Below, one piece after another: positions 24,034-34,701 of a stretch of 64,000 bases of DNA. This DNA is from Amycolatopsis keratiniphila subsp. keratiniphila. Its GTDB lineage: Bacteria > Actinomycetota > Actinomycetes > Mycobacteriales > Pseudonocardiaceae. Each line of letters begins with the position of its first letter. Within the stretch, counting starts at the first letter, position 1. The notes under the pieces are model-generated. The model made no database searches. It was not told the origin of the DNA and saw nothing but the letters and a program-made list of their open reading frames with translations. Both the position numbers and the translations under genes were made by a program. The DNA lies in contig NZ_LQMT02000029.1 in assembly GCF_001620365.2 (NCBI RefSeq), forward strand, positions 62,001 through 126,000. The letters are read 5' to 3'.

Positions 24034-24501
24034 GTGAGCACGAACGACGGGCCCGGCGTTCCCCCGGAGCAGTCTCCGGAGCGGACTTCTGTCTTCCGGG
24101 CCGACTTCCTGGCCGACGTCGAAGGCACTGAGGCTCCTCCGGCTGCCGAGGCCCCCGTCCAGGGTGTGGACGCGCTGCCCGCGGGTTCCGCGCTGCTGGT
24201 CGTCAAGCGCGGCCCGAACGCGGGTTCGCGCTTCCTGCTGGACCGCGACACCACCAGCGCGGGACGGCACCCGGACAGCGACATCTTCCTCGACGACGTC
24301 ACGGTCTCCCGGCGGCACGCCGAGTTCCGCCGTGAGGGCGGCGAGTTCGTCGTCATCGACGTCGGCAGCCTCAACGGCACCTACGTCAACCGCGAGCCGG
24401 TCGACCAGGCCGTCCTCGCGGGTGGCGACGAGGTGCAGATCGGCAAGTTCCGCCTGGTCTTCCTGACCGGCCCGGGTTCCGGGGGCCAGGGGGCACGGTG
24501 A
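24034..24501 (+). CDS. garA: FHA-domain regulator GarA/OdhI
   Basis: 155 residues. The C-terminal FHA domain is almost identical to mycobacterial GarA: GSALLVVKRGPNAGSRFLL, SAGRHPDSDIFLDD, VSRRHAEFR, DVGSLNGTYVN. Unphosphorylated GarA inhibits 2-oxoglutarate dehydrogenase and glutamate dehydrogenase and activates glutamate synthase; Ser/Thr kinases switch it off. The N-terminal phosphorylation motif, ETTSVF in mycobacteria, reads ERTSVF here (E16, R17, T18): the PknB-type Thr is kept and the PknG-type Thr is Arg. The stop overlaps the merR start by GTGA. Confidence 0.95.
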   Translation: MSTNDGPGVPPEQSPERTSVFRADFLADVEGTEAPPAAEAPVQGVDALPAGSALLVVKRGPNAGSRFLLDRDTTSAGRHPDSDIFLDDVTVSRRHAEFRREGGEFVVIDVGSLNGTYVNREPVDQAVLAGGDEVQIGKFRLVFLTGPGSGGQGAR

Positions 24502-25259
24502 CGGCGGCCGGGCGGCCTGATCGGGATGCGTCGCAGCGCGATGGGTTGAGCATCGGGGCCGTGCTGGCACAGCTGCGCGGCGACTTCCCCGATGTCACCA
24601 TCTCCAAGATCCGGTTCCTCGAGGCGGAGGGTCTGGTCCAGCCGGGCCGGACCCCGTCGGGGTACCGGCAGTTCGCTCCGGCGGACGTGGAGCGGTTGCG
24701 GTTCGTCCTGTCCGCCCAGCGGGATCACTACCTGCCGCTGAAGGTCATCAAGGAACAGCTGGACGCGGCGGATCGGGGTGCCGCGCCGGAAGCGGCGATG
24801 CCGAGGCTGCCGCGGAAACTCGTTTCACTCGAAGCCCCGGGGGAGAACGGCGGACTGCCGTCCCCCGGGGACTTCGAGACCGATCGCGAGATCAGGCTGA
24901 CCGAGGAAGATCTGCTCCGCCAGGCCGGCATCGACGCCGCCACCCTGGCTGAGCTGCGGCAATACGGTCTGGTGCGCCCAGGTGCGGCGGGGTTCTTCGA
25001 CCCCGACGCGGTCCTCGTGGCCAAGACCGTGAAGGCGATGACCGAATTCGGTATCGAGCCGAGACATCTGCGTGCCTTCCGGGCGGCGGCCGACCGCGAG
25101 GTCGGCCTGCTGGAGCAGATCGTGACCCCGGTGTATCGGCATCGTGACGAGGACGCCAAAGCGAGGGGCGACGAGGTCGTCCGGGAACTCGCGGCCTTGA
25201 CCGTGGCGTTGCACACGCTCTTGGTGAAGGCCGGAATACGGGCTGTCACGGGCGGTTGA
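24498..25259 (+). CDS. MerR-family regulator (Rv1828-like)
   Basis: 253 residues. The N-terminal winged helix reads LSIGAVLAQLRGDFPDVTISKIRFLEAEGLV, followed by the MerR RTPSGYRQFAPADVERLRFVL wing. The long C-terminal part, LTEEDLLRQAGIDAATLAELRQYGLV onward, forms the second helical domain typical of Rv1828. No metal-binding cysteines, so not a classical metal or redox MerR. The start is inside the garA stop (GTGA), giving co-translation with garA. Targets are unknown in most species. Confidence 0.9.
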   Translation: MTAAGRPDRDASQRDGLSIGAVLAQLRGDFPDVTISKIRFLEAEGLVQPGRTPSGYRQFAPADVERLRFVLSAQRDHYLPLKVIKEQLDAADRGAAPEAAMPRLPRKLVSLEAPGENGGLPSPGDFETDREIRLTEEDLLRQAGIDAATLAELRQYGLVRPGAAGFFDPDAVLVAKTVKAMTEFGIEPRHLRAFRAAADREVGLLEQIVTPVYRHRDEDAKARGDEVVRELAALTVALHTLLVKAGIRAVTGG

Positions 25260-25479
25260 ACGGTTCCAGGGGGCCGGGAGCCGTTGTGAGGCCACTTGTC
25301 AATGCCTGAATGTTCGGCACCCTATGCCGTACCGTGAGAGTCGGGTTTGCCACGGGCGAACCGAGAATGTCGGAGACAGCGAGCACAGCGCTCGGAAGAC
25401 GGGTAGCGTCGGGACTACCGTCGCTTGGTCGTCGAGACAAGCGTTGCGGCCCGTGCGCACGAGAGGGAGGCGAAGCCCG

Positions 25480-25953
25480 ATGAGCGAGATGCGCGTCGTC
25501 GGCGTGCGGGTGGAGCTACCCGCGAATCAGCCGATCTTGTTGCTGCGGGAAACCGAAGGCGAGCGTTACCTGCCGATCTGGATCGGCTCGGTCGAGGCCA
25601 CCGCCATCGCCTTGGAGCAGCAGGGAGTCCGCCCGGCCCGTCCGCTGACCCATGACCTGCTCAAGGAGGTCATCGGCGCGCTGGGCCGTGAGCTGGAACA
25701 GGTCGTGATCACCGACCTGAAGGAAGGCACGTTCTTCGCGGAACTGGTCTTCGACGGGGACATCCGGGTTTCGGCGCGGCCGAGCGATTCGGTGGCGCTG
25801 GCGCTGCGGGTGGGGGTGCCGATCCACGCCGTCGACGCGGTGCTGGAAGAAGCGGGCCTCATCATCCCCGACGAGCAGGAGGACGAGGTCGAGAAGTTCC
25901 GCGAGTTCCTCGACTCGGTCTCGCCGGAGGACTTCCGCGGCGCGGACACCTGA
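25480..25953 (+). CDS. DUF151 bifunctional nuclease (BfnA, Rv1829-like)
   Basis: 157 residues: MSEMRVVGVRVELPANQPIL, LPIWIGSVEATAIA and SARPSDSVALALRVGVPIHA are signature segments of the bifunctional nuclease family, which has RNase and DNase activity reported for plant and mycobacterial members. The acidic tail (EQEDEVEKFREFLD) is usual. ATG 25480 is supported by GAGGGAGGCG. It has its own 220-base upstream region after merR, so an independent promoter is likely. A hairpin terminator follows at 25971. Confidence 0.9.
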   Translation: MSEMRVVGVRVELPANQPILLLRETEGERYLPIWIGSVEATAIALEQQGVRPARPLTHDLLKEVIGALGRELEQVVITDLKEGTFFAELVFDGDIRVSARPSDSVALALRVGVPIHAVDAVLEEAGLIIPDEQEDEVEKFREFLDSVSPEDFRGADT

Positions 25954-25970
25954 TCCCGGGAACTTGACCG

Positions 25971-26000
25971 AAGGGGCGGCGCCTGCTGGTGCCGCCCCTT
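25971..26000. terminator. Bidirectional hairpin terminator
   Basis: AAGGGGCGGC (25971-25980) and GCCGCCCCTT (25991-26000) form a perfect 10-bp stem with a 10-base loop, followed by CTTCGT, between the convergent bfnA and tetR genes. Confidence 0.8.
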
Positions 26001-26031
26001 CTTCGTGCGCGTTTAGTCCTCTGAATGCGGA

Positions 26032-26676
26032 TCAGGCCGCGGTCGCCTTGAGGAACAGGTCGGCCAGCTCCCGGCCGTACCGCTCCAGGTCCAACTTCGG
26101 ATCCGCCGCGAACTTCGCCGCGACGCCGTCTATTGCCTGCGCGATCGACAGTGCCATCACATCCGCCGCGAAGTCGCCGAAAGCGCCTTCCTGCTGGCCC
26201 TGGCGCAGCTGGCGTTCGAGCCGCCCGGTCCGGAACTCCTCGACGAGCGGCGCCGACATGAACCAGCCCTCGGCGTCCGAGCCGCTGGACGCCATCTCGA
26301 CCATGATCCGCACCAGTTCCGGGTACGAGCCGAGGAAGGCGATCTCCGCCTCGATGTAGCCGCGCAGCAGCCCGGCACGGTCGGTCTTGCCCTCGATGCG
26401 CTCTTCGAGGAACTTGTCCTTCATCCCGGTCGCGGTGGTGACCACGGCCTGCATCAGGCCGGCCTTGTTGGTGAAGTGGTAGGAGATGATCCGGGTGCTG
26501 GACAGCCCGGCCCGCTCCTTGATCTTCGCGAACGACGTCTTGTGGTAGCCGAAGTCGGCGATCGTCGCGATCGCGGCCCCGACGATCTGGGCCCGCCGGG
26601 CCGCCTCGGTGACCGACAGCCCCAGCTCCGCCTGGACCTCTTGCAGGGCACTCTGGGTGGAGGGATTTACTTGCAT
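26032..26676 (-). CDS. TetR-family repressor
   Basis: 214 residues. The HTH runs RRAQIVGAAIATIADFGYHKTSFAKIKERAGLSSTRIISYHFTNK, with the usual YHF before the ligand domain. The C-terminal domain (residues 85-214) resembles TetR_C_6-like ligand pockets; the effector is unknown. It sits as a single reverse gene inside the gcvH-gcvP block, so it is an insertion relative to the mycobacterial order. A TTTACT/AGTAAA palindrome overlaps its own start codon, so autoregulation is expected; no adjacent target gene is evident. Confidence 0.87.
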   Translation of the reverse strand: MQVNPSTQSALQEVQAELGLSVTEAARRAQIVGAAIATIADFGYHKTSFAKIKERAGLSSTRIISYHFTNKAGLMQAVVTTATGMKDKFLEERIEGKTDRAGLLRGYIEAEIAFLGSYPELVRIMVEMASSGSDAEGWFMSAPLVEEFRTGRLERQLRQGQQEGAFGDFAADVMALSIAQAIDGVAAKFAADPKLDLERYGRELADLFLKATAA

Positions 26677-26683
26677 GAGTAAA
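26666..26683. promoter_or_regulatory. TetR operator over its own start codon
   Basis: TTTACT (26666-26671) and AGTAAA (26678-26683) are perfect arms around TGCATG, which includes the complement of the ATG. A further GAGTAAAA copy follows about 20 bases upstream of the gene (26697-26704). The AT-rich block stands out from its surroundings. The rest of the 267-base gap to 26944 is the upstream region of resR-like merR. Confidence 0.65.
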
Positions 26684-26943
26684 AATTAACACGACTGAGT
26701 AAAACCGGCAACCATGCGGCCGAACGGGCGACTGTCCTCGACAAGCCTCAAGAAGAGCTTGAGGCCGACCGCGCGTCGCGTTGACCGGTTTGCCGGACGC
26801 GCTTACCGTCAATGAAGGTGAATCGCCAAGGTGTGATTCGGATGTCTGGGGCATTCGTCTTGACGAGGAACTCCGGTGCGGACTCCCGTGGGTCCGCGCG
26901 GCTTTGTTCGCCGGCCGCCAGGTCGGGCGAGGGGAGGCATGGC

Positions 26944-27525
26944 GTGGTCGAGGCTGGTAGCCCTCAAGAGCCGCTCGTTCCGGTCGCTGACGGCGAGCAG
27001 GGCGAGCTGTTCCCCGACTCTTCCCTCCCGGACGAACTCGTCGGCTACCGCGGCCCCGCCGCCTGCCAGATCGCCGGGATCACGTACCGGCAGCTCGACT
27101 ACTGGGCCCGCACGAAGCTGGTCGCGCCGAGTATCCGCACGGCACACGGTTCCGGCTCGCAGCGGCTCTACTCGTTCAAGGACATCCTCGTCCTGAAGGT
27201 GGTCAAGCGGCTGCTGGACACCGGCGTCTCCCTGCAGAACATCCGCGTCGCCGTCGACCACCTGCGCCTGCGCGGCGTCCGCGACCTCGCCAAGGTCACC
27301 CTGTTCTCGGACGGCACCACCGTCTACGAGTGCACTTCGCCCGAAGAGATCGTCGATTTACTCCAGGGCGGGCAGGGTGTCTTCGGGATCGCGGTCAGCG
27401 GCGCGATGCAGGAGATCAGCGGCACCATCCACGAGTTCCCGGCCGAGCGGGCCGACGGCGGCGTGATCGAAACGGTCACGCCGGACGAGCTCACGCAGCG
27501 CCGCAACGCCCGTCGCACCGGCTGA
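26944..27525 (+). CDS. MerR-family regulator (Rv1830/ResR-like)
   Basis: 193 residues. A disordered N terminus of about 35 residues is followed by a MerR winged helix, YRGPAACQIAGITYRQLDYWARTKLVAPS and GSGSQRLYSFKDILVLKVVKRLLD, then a coiled dimer helix and a C-terminal domain. In mycobacteria Rv1830 (ResR/McdR) affects cell division and regrowth after drug exposure. GTG 26944 has GGGGAGG at 26931-26937, six bases away; an upstream in-frame ATG at 26812 lacks such a site. Next on the strand is the glycine riboswitch and gcvP. Confidence 0.85.
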   Translation: MVEAGSPQEPLVPVADGEQGELFPDSSLPDELVGYRGPAACQIAGITYRQLDYWARTKLVAPSIRTAHGSGSQRLYSFKDILVLKVVKRLLDTGVSLQNIRVAVDHLRLRGVRDLAKVTLFSDGTTVYECTSPEEIVDLLQGGQGVFGIAVSGAMQEISGTIHEFPAERADGGVIETVTPDELTQRRNARRTG

Positions 27526-27579
27526 TCATGAGGCCGCGGGAGCGGCAGGGTAGGCTCACTTCCGCGGTCGACGAATCCG

Positions 27580-27796
27580 CGCGGGAGAGACCGAGTCGAT
27601 AACCGTTGAGCTCGGCGCCGAAGGAGCAAGTCCTCCCCGGAACCTCTCAGGCACCCTGGACCGCGCGGAAGAGACGCCTCTGGAAAGTGGTTCGCCAGGT
27701 CACAGCCTGGCGGCCCCGCCGACGGTGCAAGCCCGGCTCAACACTCGGGCGAAACTCTCAGGCGCCCCCTCGGGGGTACGGACAGAGTGGGGAGGG
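27580..27796 (+). ncRNA. Tandem glycine riboswitch
   Basis: The 318-base gap before gcvP holds two glycine aptamers in tandem. Conserved pieces are visible in order: GCGGGAGAGACC (27580s), GCCGAAGGAGCAA (27617-27630), CCTCTCAGGCACC and the closing GCCTCTGGAAAG for the first; GACGGTGCAAGCC, ACTCTCAGGCGCC and GGACAGAGTGGGGAGG for the second. Glycine binding normally turns on glycine cleavage genes. The gcvP ribosome site (GGGAGG at 27833) lies about 35 bases after the second aptamer, so control of initiation or antitermination are both possible. Confidence 0.9.
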
Positions 27797-27843
27797 CCAG
27801 GACAATCGTCCCGGCCCCACCCCCGCGTCTTGGGAGGTCCCCG

Positions 27844-30723
<2,880 letters not shown>

Positions 30724-30726
30724 GGG

Positions 30727-31089
30727 TCAGCCGGGCATCTTGTCGAGAAAACCCAGCACCTGCTTGATCCGTCCGTCCTCGACGGTGATGACGTCGAAAC
30801 CGATCGCCAGCGGCTCCTCCGCGCCCTCCGGGCCGAGGTACCACTGGAACCGCGCGATGTCGTGATGCGCGTCGGGCGCCGCGGGCAGGCTGAACTTCAG
30901 CCCCGCGAACTGGGCCTGCGCGCCGGCGATGAAGCCGTCGACGCCGTCGTGGCCGGTGACGGCGCCGAGCGGGTCGGTGTAGGCGGCGTCCTCGGTGAAG
31001 ACGTCGGCGATCAGGGCGCGGCGCTTGTCCGCGTCGGTCTCGTTCCACACGGCGATGTACTGCTCGGCGACGCGCTGGATGTCCGACAT
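30727..31089 (-). CDS. SnoaL-like (NTF2 fold) protein
   Basis: 120 residues: AEQYIAVWNETDADKRRALIADVFTEDAAYTDP opens a SnoaL/NTF2-like alpha+beta barrel, closing with DVITVEDGRIKQVLGF. Such proteins range from polyketide cyclases to ligand-binding or stress proteins, and no catalytic pair can be assigned. It is divergent from an XRE regulator of the MmyB type whose candidate operator lies between them, so this gene is the probable regulated target. Stop lies three bases after gcvP in the opposite direction. Confidence 0.82.
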   Translation of the reverse strand: MSDIQRVAEQYIAVWNETDADKRRALIADVFTEDAAYTDPLGAVTGHDGVDGFIAGAQAQFAGLKFSLPAAPDAHHDIARFQWYLGPEGAEEPLAIGFDVITVEDGRIKQVLGFLDKMPG

Positions 31090-31157
31090 GGTGTCTCCTC
31101 TTTTCGTTGTGGGGTAACCGATGCCGCAACTCTGTCGGCCGAGGGCGGGTCCCGTCG

Positions 31158-31174
31158 ATTACGCGGGAGGTAAT
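31158..31174. promoter_or_regulatory. ATTAC-N7-GTAAT operator between SnoaL-like gene and XRE regulator
   Basis: ATTAC and GTAAT are perfect 5-bp arms around GCGGGAG in the 114-base divergent region. Similar TTACGCG...GTAA sites are typical of MmyB-type XRE regulators in actinobacteria. Spacing suits control of both genes. Confidence 0.6.
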
Positions 31175-31203
31175 GGCGGCGCGGCACCCGGGGCCGTAGG
31201 TTC

Positions 31204-32022
31204 GTGATCGTGACGACCACAGTGAGCGCGGGCCGCCCCGTCGGGGAACTCCTCCGTGAATGGCGTGACCGCCGCCGGATCAGCCAGCTGGATCTCGCCA
31301 TCTCGGCGGACATCTCCACCCGGCACCTGAGCTTCGTCGAAACCGGCCGGTCCAAGCCCAGCCGCGAGATGGTGCTGCGGCTCGGCGAACATCTGGAGGT
31401 GCCCTTGCGGGAACGCAATCAGCTGCTGCTGGCCGCGGGGTACGCGCCCGCGTACGCCGAAACCGGTCTCGCCGCCCCGGAGCTGGCGGCCGTCCGCGAG
31501 GCGGTGCGCCAGCTGATGACCGGCCACGAGCCGTACCCGGCCGCCGTCGTCGACCGCTGGTGGAACCTGGTCGACGCCAACGCGAGCATCTCGCTCATGA
31601 CCGGCCTGGTCTCGCCGGCCCTGCTGACACCGCCGGTCAACGTCCTGCGGGTGACGCTGCATCCGGAGGGGATGGCGCCGTACGTACTGAACCTGGGGGA
31701 GTGGCGTGCCCATCTGCTCGGCAGGCTGCGGCGTCAGGTGATCCAGACCGCCGACCCGATGCTGACCGAGCTGCTGGAGGAACTGCTCACCTATCCGTGT
31801 GCGGACCCCGTTCCCGAGGTGGAGGTCCCCGGACCGGGTGACATCTTCGTCCCGTTGAAGCTGCGGCACGAGGACGCCGAACTCACGTTCTTCAGCACGG
31901 TCTCCACCTTCGGGACGCCGCTGGACGTCACGGTCGCCGAGCTGGTGATCGAGTCCTTCTTCCCGGCCGACGCGGACACGGCCGAATATCTGCGCGCGTA
32001 CGCCGCGCGTGGGATGGAATGA
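31204..32022 (+). CDS. XRE-family regulator with MmyB-like ligand domain
   Basis: 272 residues. The helix-turn-helix is REWRDRRRISQLDLAISADISTRHLSFVETGRSKPSREMV. The rest, starting RNQLLLAAGYAPAYAETGL and including VVDRWWNLVDANAS, matches the MmyB-like PAS-related ligand domain, thought to bind fatty acids or similar. GTG 31204 is used; GTG 31210 is two codons in, and neither has a ribosome site, suggesting a leaderless mRNA. Divergent from the SnoaL-like gene. The same-strand aldo/keto reductase follows at 32071 but is broken. Confidence 0.85.
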   Translation: MIVTTTVSAGRPVGELLREWRDRRRISQLDLAISADISTRHLSFVETGRSKPSREMVLRLGEHLEVPLRERNQLLLAAGYAPAYAETGLAAPELAAVREAVRQLMTGHEPYPAAVVDRWWNLVDANASISLMTGLVSPALLTPPVNVLRVTLHPEGMAPYVLNLGEWRAHLLGRLRRQVIQTADPMLTELLEELLTYPCADPVPEVEVPGPGDIFVPLKLRHEDAELTFFSTVSTFGTPLDVTVAELVIESFFPADADTAEYLRAYAARGME

Positions 32023-32070
32023 TGCGGGACAAGAAGCCCAGCCGCAGACCCCAGTGAGGATTTCCCTTCC

Positions 32071-32895
32071 ATGGCCGTGCCTTCCGTCGTCCTGAACAAC
32101 GAGGTAGCCATCCCCCGACTCGGTTTCGGCGTCTGGCAGGTGCCCGCGGGCGACACGGCCAAGGTCGTCCGGACCGCCATCGAGGCCGGGTACCGCAGCA
32201 TCGACACCGCCGCGTCGTACCGGAACGAAGCCGGGGTCGGCGAGGCGATCCGCTCGGCGGGAGTGCCCCGCGACGACCTGTTCGTCACCACGAAGCTGCC
32301 GAATCCGGGCCACGGTTACGACGAGGCGCTGCGGGCGTTCGACGCGAGCCTCGCGGAGCTCGGGCTGGACCACGTCGATCTGTACCTGATCCACTGACCG
32401 ATGCCCGCCCGCGGGAAGTACGTCGAAACCTGGCGGGCGCTGGAAAAGCTCTACGCGGACGGCCGGGCGCGGGCCATCGGGGTGTCGAACTTCCATGTCC
32501 CGCATCTGCGGCGGCTGTTCGACGAGACCGGGATCGTGCCCGCGGTCAACCAGGTCGAGCTGCATCCCCGGCTTCAGCAGAAGGCGTTGCGGGAGTTCCA
32601 CGCCGAGCACGGCATCGTCACCGAGGCGTGGAGCCCGCTCGCGCAGGGATCCCTGCTCTCGGACGCGACGCTGACCGCCCTCGCCGCCAAATACGGCAAA
32701 AGCCCCGCGCAGCTCGTATTGCGCTGGCATCTGCAGCTCGGCACGGTCGCCATCCCGAAATCCGTGACACCGTCCCGGATCCGCGAGAACTTCGACGTCT
32801 TCGACTTCGAACTCGCCGAAGACGATCTCGCGGCGCTCGCCGAGTTCGACGACGGAACGCGCACCGGCCCGGACCCGGACACCTTCTCCTCGTGA
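32071..32895 (+). pseudogene. Aldo/keto reductase interrupted by an in-frame TGA
   Basis: Two same-frame pieces, 32071-32397 and 32401-32895, join into a 275-codon AKR of normal length. The first piece has the NADPH-enzyme start with GFGVWQVPAG and the catalytic Asp/Tyr region YRSIDTAASYRNE plus Lys in VTTKLPN; it ends DLYLIH, followed by TGA and then PMPARGKYVETWRAL. The family has DLYLIHWPMP, so a single TGG-to-TGA change removed the Trp. The second piece retains GVSNF, NQVELHP and the cofactor-binding IPKSVTPSRIREN. No other damage is visible, so the change is recent, a sequencing error, or read through. Confidence 0.85.
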
Positions 32896-32926
32896 TCACG
32901 CGAGTTGCGGGTTCAATCACGCGAGT
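32895..32926. repeat. Two copies of the ATCACGCGAGT repeat
   Basis: ATCACGCGAGTT at 32895-32906 and AATCACGCGAGT at 32915-32926, same orientation, directly at the 3' end of the broken aldo/keto reductase. Same family as the cluster at 16049-16154. Confidence 0.85.
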
Positions 32927-32964
32927 CACGGCTGCGCGCACGCCGGCCTCATCACTCACGAGGT

Positions 32965-33007
32965 ACGGGAAAGGCCCCTTCCCGAGCGGCGAAGGGGCCT
33001 TTCCCGT
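32965..33007. terminator. Bidirectional hairpin, 17-bp perfect stem
   Basis: ACGGGAAAGGCCCCTTC (32965-32981) pairs perfectly with 32991-33007 around a nine-base loop, between the convergent reductase and the gene at 33019. Member of the GAAGGCC-type hairpin family. Confidence 0.85.
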
Positions 33008-33018
33008 GGTTCGGGGCC

Positions 33019-33705
33019 TCAGGTGGCCTTGATACCCGCGGCCGCGAAGTCGGCCTGCTGGGCGGGCTGCTGAAGGTACTGGCGGAACGTCTGCGCGGCG
33101 CGCATCTGGACCTCGTCGATGGTCTTGCCGGCGAGCCCGACGAGCGGGTAGTCGGCGGACCGCGCGGTCGCGACCGACTGGGCGGGTGAACCGACCAGTT
33201 CGGGCTTCGCGGTGTTCAGCTCGGTCACCCAGTAGGAGGACTCGGGGATCCAGGCGGCGGGAAGGCCGCCGATGGAGTCGAGGTTGGTCCGCCCGACGAG
33301 GCCGTCGAGCACGGACGCGGAGGAAAGCGCGTCGATCTGGATGACCACGCAGTGGTCGCGGACCACGGTCGCGGCGTTGTTCCACCGCTCGGCCGCCGCG
33401 CGGACCGGCTTCTCGATGCTGGGGGTGACGATGACCCGCATCGGGGTGTCGCCTGCGCTGCACGCCTTGGCCTGGGCCTCGGCGCGGGTGTTGAGCTCGC
33501 CGTCCGCCCAGTTCCAGCCGAGCACGCCGATCGCGACCAGGACCACGAGGACCAGGCAGGCGATGGGCCACTTGGCGATCCGCCGCCGCGGGGCCTTCTT
33601 CCCGACGATCCGGTGCGAACCGGTCGCCTCACCACGACCCTGAGGCCGCTTCGGCGGGTCGAGGGGATGCGGCACCGGCTCCTCGACCGCGCTGTGTCGC
33701 CCCAT
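33019..33705 (-). CDS. Membrane-anchored solute-binding-like protein, apparently short
   Basis: 228 residues. A basic N terminus with KKAPRRRIAKW precedes one membrane helix (PIACLVLVVLVAIGVLGW), then an outer domain that begins DTPMRVIVTPSIEKPVRAAAERW and contains LPAAWIPESSYWVTEL, resembling the start of type 2 periplasmic binding folds (SBP_bac_11) seen in longer actinobacterial proteins with a C-terminal vWA domain. Here the chain ends at FAAAGIKAT, so the vWA part is absent. ATG 33705 has AAAGGACA upstream. Function unknown. Confidence 0.7.
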   Translation of the reverse strand: MGRHSAVEEPVPHPLDPPKRPQGRGEATGSHRIVGKKAPRRRIAKWPIACLVLVVLVAIGVLGWNWADGELNTRAEAQAKACSAGDTPMRVIVTPSIEKPVRAAAERWNNAATVVRDHCVVIQIDALSSASVLDGLVGRTNLDSIGGLPAAWIPESSYWVTELNTAKPELVGSPAQSVATARSADYPLVGLAGKTIDEVQMRAAQTFRQYLQQPAQQADFAAAGIKAT

Positions 33706-33798
33706 CGTTGTCCTTTCGAAACGTGCGCGCTCGCGCTGCGTATGCAATCAAACCGTTATCACTCTAACAGGGGAGGATGTTACGGGGAATGCGACGAC

Positions 33799-34701
33799 TC
33801 ACAGTTGTTTTCCGCGTGTCGCGGGAACTTTCCTTAACTCGCTCAGAAGTCGTTGGCAATGCGCTATCAGGTGCTCACGCAGCGGCGCGGCCCGGCGGGC
33901 GAAACCGGCCTGTGCGCGGGCGTACGCGGCTCGGCCTTCCGGGGTCTCGATCCGCACGGGCGAGTACCCGAACGACGCCAGATCGTACGGGCTGGCCCGC
34001 ATGTCCAGCTCGCGGATGTCCGCGGCCAGCTCGAAGCAGTCCCCGACCAGCTCGGCGGGGACGAACGGGTCGAGTTTGTACGCCCATTTGAACAGGTCCA
34101 TGTTGGCGTGCAGGCAGCCCGGCTGCTCGAAGTCGACCTGGTCCTCCCGCGCCGGCCGCAGGATGTTGAGCGGCCGGGCGGGCTCGGTGAAGAACCGGAA
34201 CGCGTCGAAATGTCCGCATCGGATCTCCAGCGACTCGACGACGCCGTCGGTCCCCGCCGAACCGAGCCGGAGCGGAAGCTGTGAGTGGCGAACCTCATTC
34301 GCGGATTCCCGGTAAACCATTGCCCATTCGTGAAGCCCGAAACAACTGAGTCTCGGAGAGCGGGACGCGGTCGCGGAAAGCAGCCGGAGGACGAACTCGG
34401 CGGTCTTGGCCCGGCCCTCGGTGAAGCCCGCCGGATCGAGCATGACGCCGTCCGGTGTCTCCAGGTAGCCCTTCCGCTCCAGGAACCGGCGCGCGGACGC
34501 GCCTTCGAGCACGACGCCCGGGCCCGGTTGCCAGCGCTCGAGATGCCCTGGCCGGTGCGAGTAGTAGCTGAAGAGGAAGTCGAGCACCGGATGCTTCTCG
34601 CCCCGCGAGCGGCGGCGCTGGTGCGGTGTCGTCCAGCGCCGCATCCGCGTCACGTGCTCGTCCTCCCGGGCCCGCCACACGGGCTCGGGAAGGACGGTCA
34701 T
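33799..34701 (-). CDS. 3-methyladenine DNA glycosylase-annotated family protein
   Basis: 300 residues. The sequence is that of a conserved actinobacterial family usually labelled 3-methyladenine DNA glycosylase: TVLPEPVWRAREDEHVTRMRRWTTPHQRRRSRGEKHPV, a FLFSYYSHRPGHLERWQPG segment, QPGCLHANMDLFKWAYKLDPFVP, and a helical C terminus. I do not see the HhH-GPD or MPG catalytic motif, so the enzyme label rests on annotation custom. Its start overlaps the stop of the CNNM-like gene by ATGA, so it is the third gene of that operon. Confidence 0.65.
   Translation of the reverse strand: MTVLPEPVWRAREDEHVTRMRRWTTPHQRRRSRGEKHPVLDFLFSYYSHRPGHLERWQPGPGVVLEGASARRFLERKGYLETPDGVMLDPAGFTEGRAKTAEFVLRLLSATASRSPRLSCFGLHEWAMVYRESANEVRHSQLPLRLGSAGTDGVVESLEIRCGHFDAFRFFTEPARPLNILRPAREDQVDFEQPGCLHANMDLFKWAYKLDPFVPAELVGDCFELAADIRELDMRASPYDLASFGYSPVRIETPEGRAAYARAQAGFARRAAPLREHLIAHCQRLLSELRKVPATRGKQL

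Noticed and set aside
27787..27843. GTG 27787 as gcvP start
   Set aside because: It lies within the second glycine aptamer; ATG 27844 has a strong ribosome site.
31173..31199. Eight-codon ORF after GGGAGG upstream of the XRE gene
   Set aside because: It coincides with an ATTAC-N7-GTAAT operator, which explains the purine-rich tract better; no independent evidence for translation.
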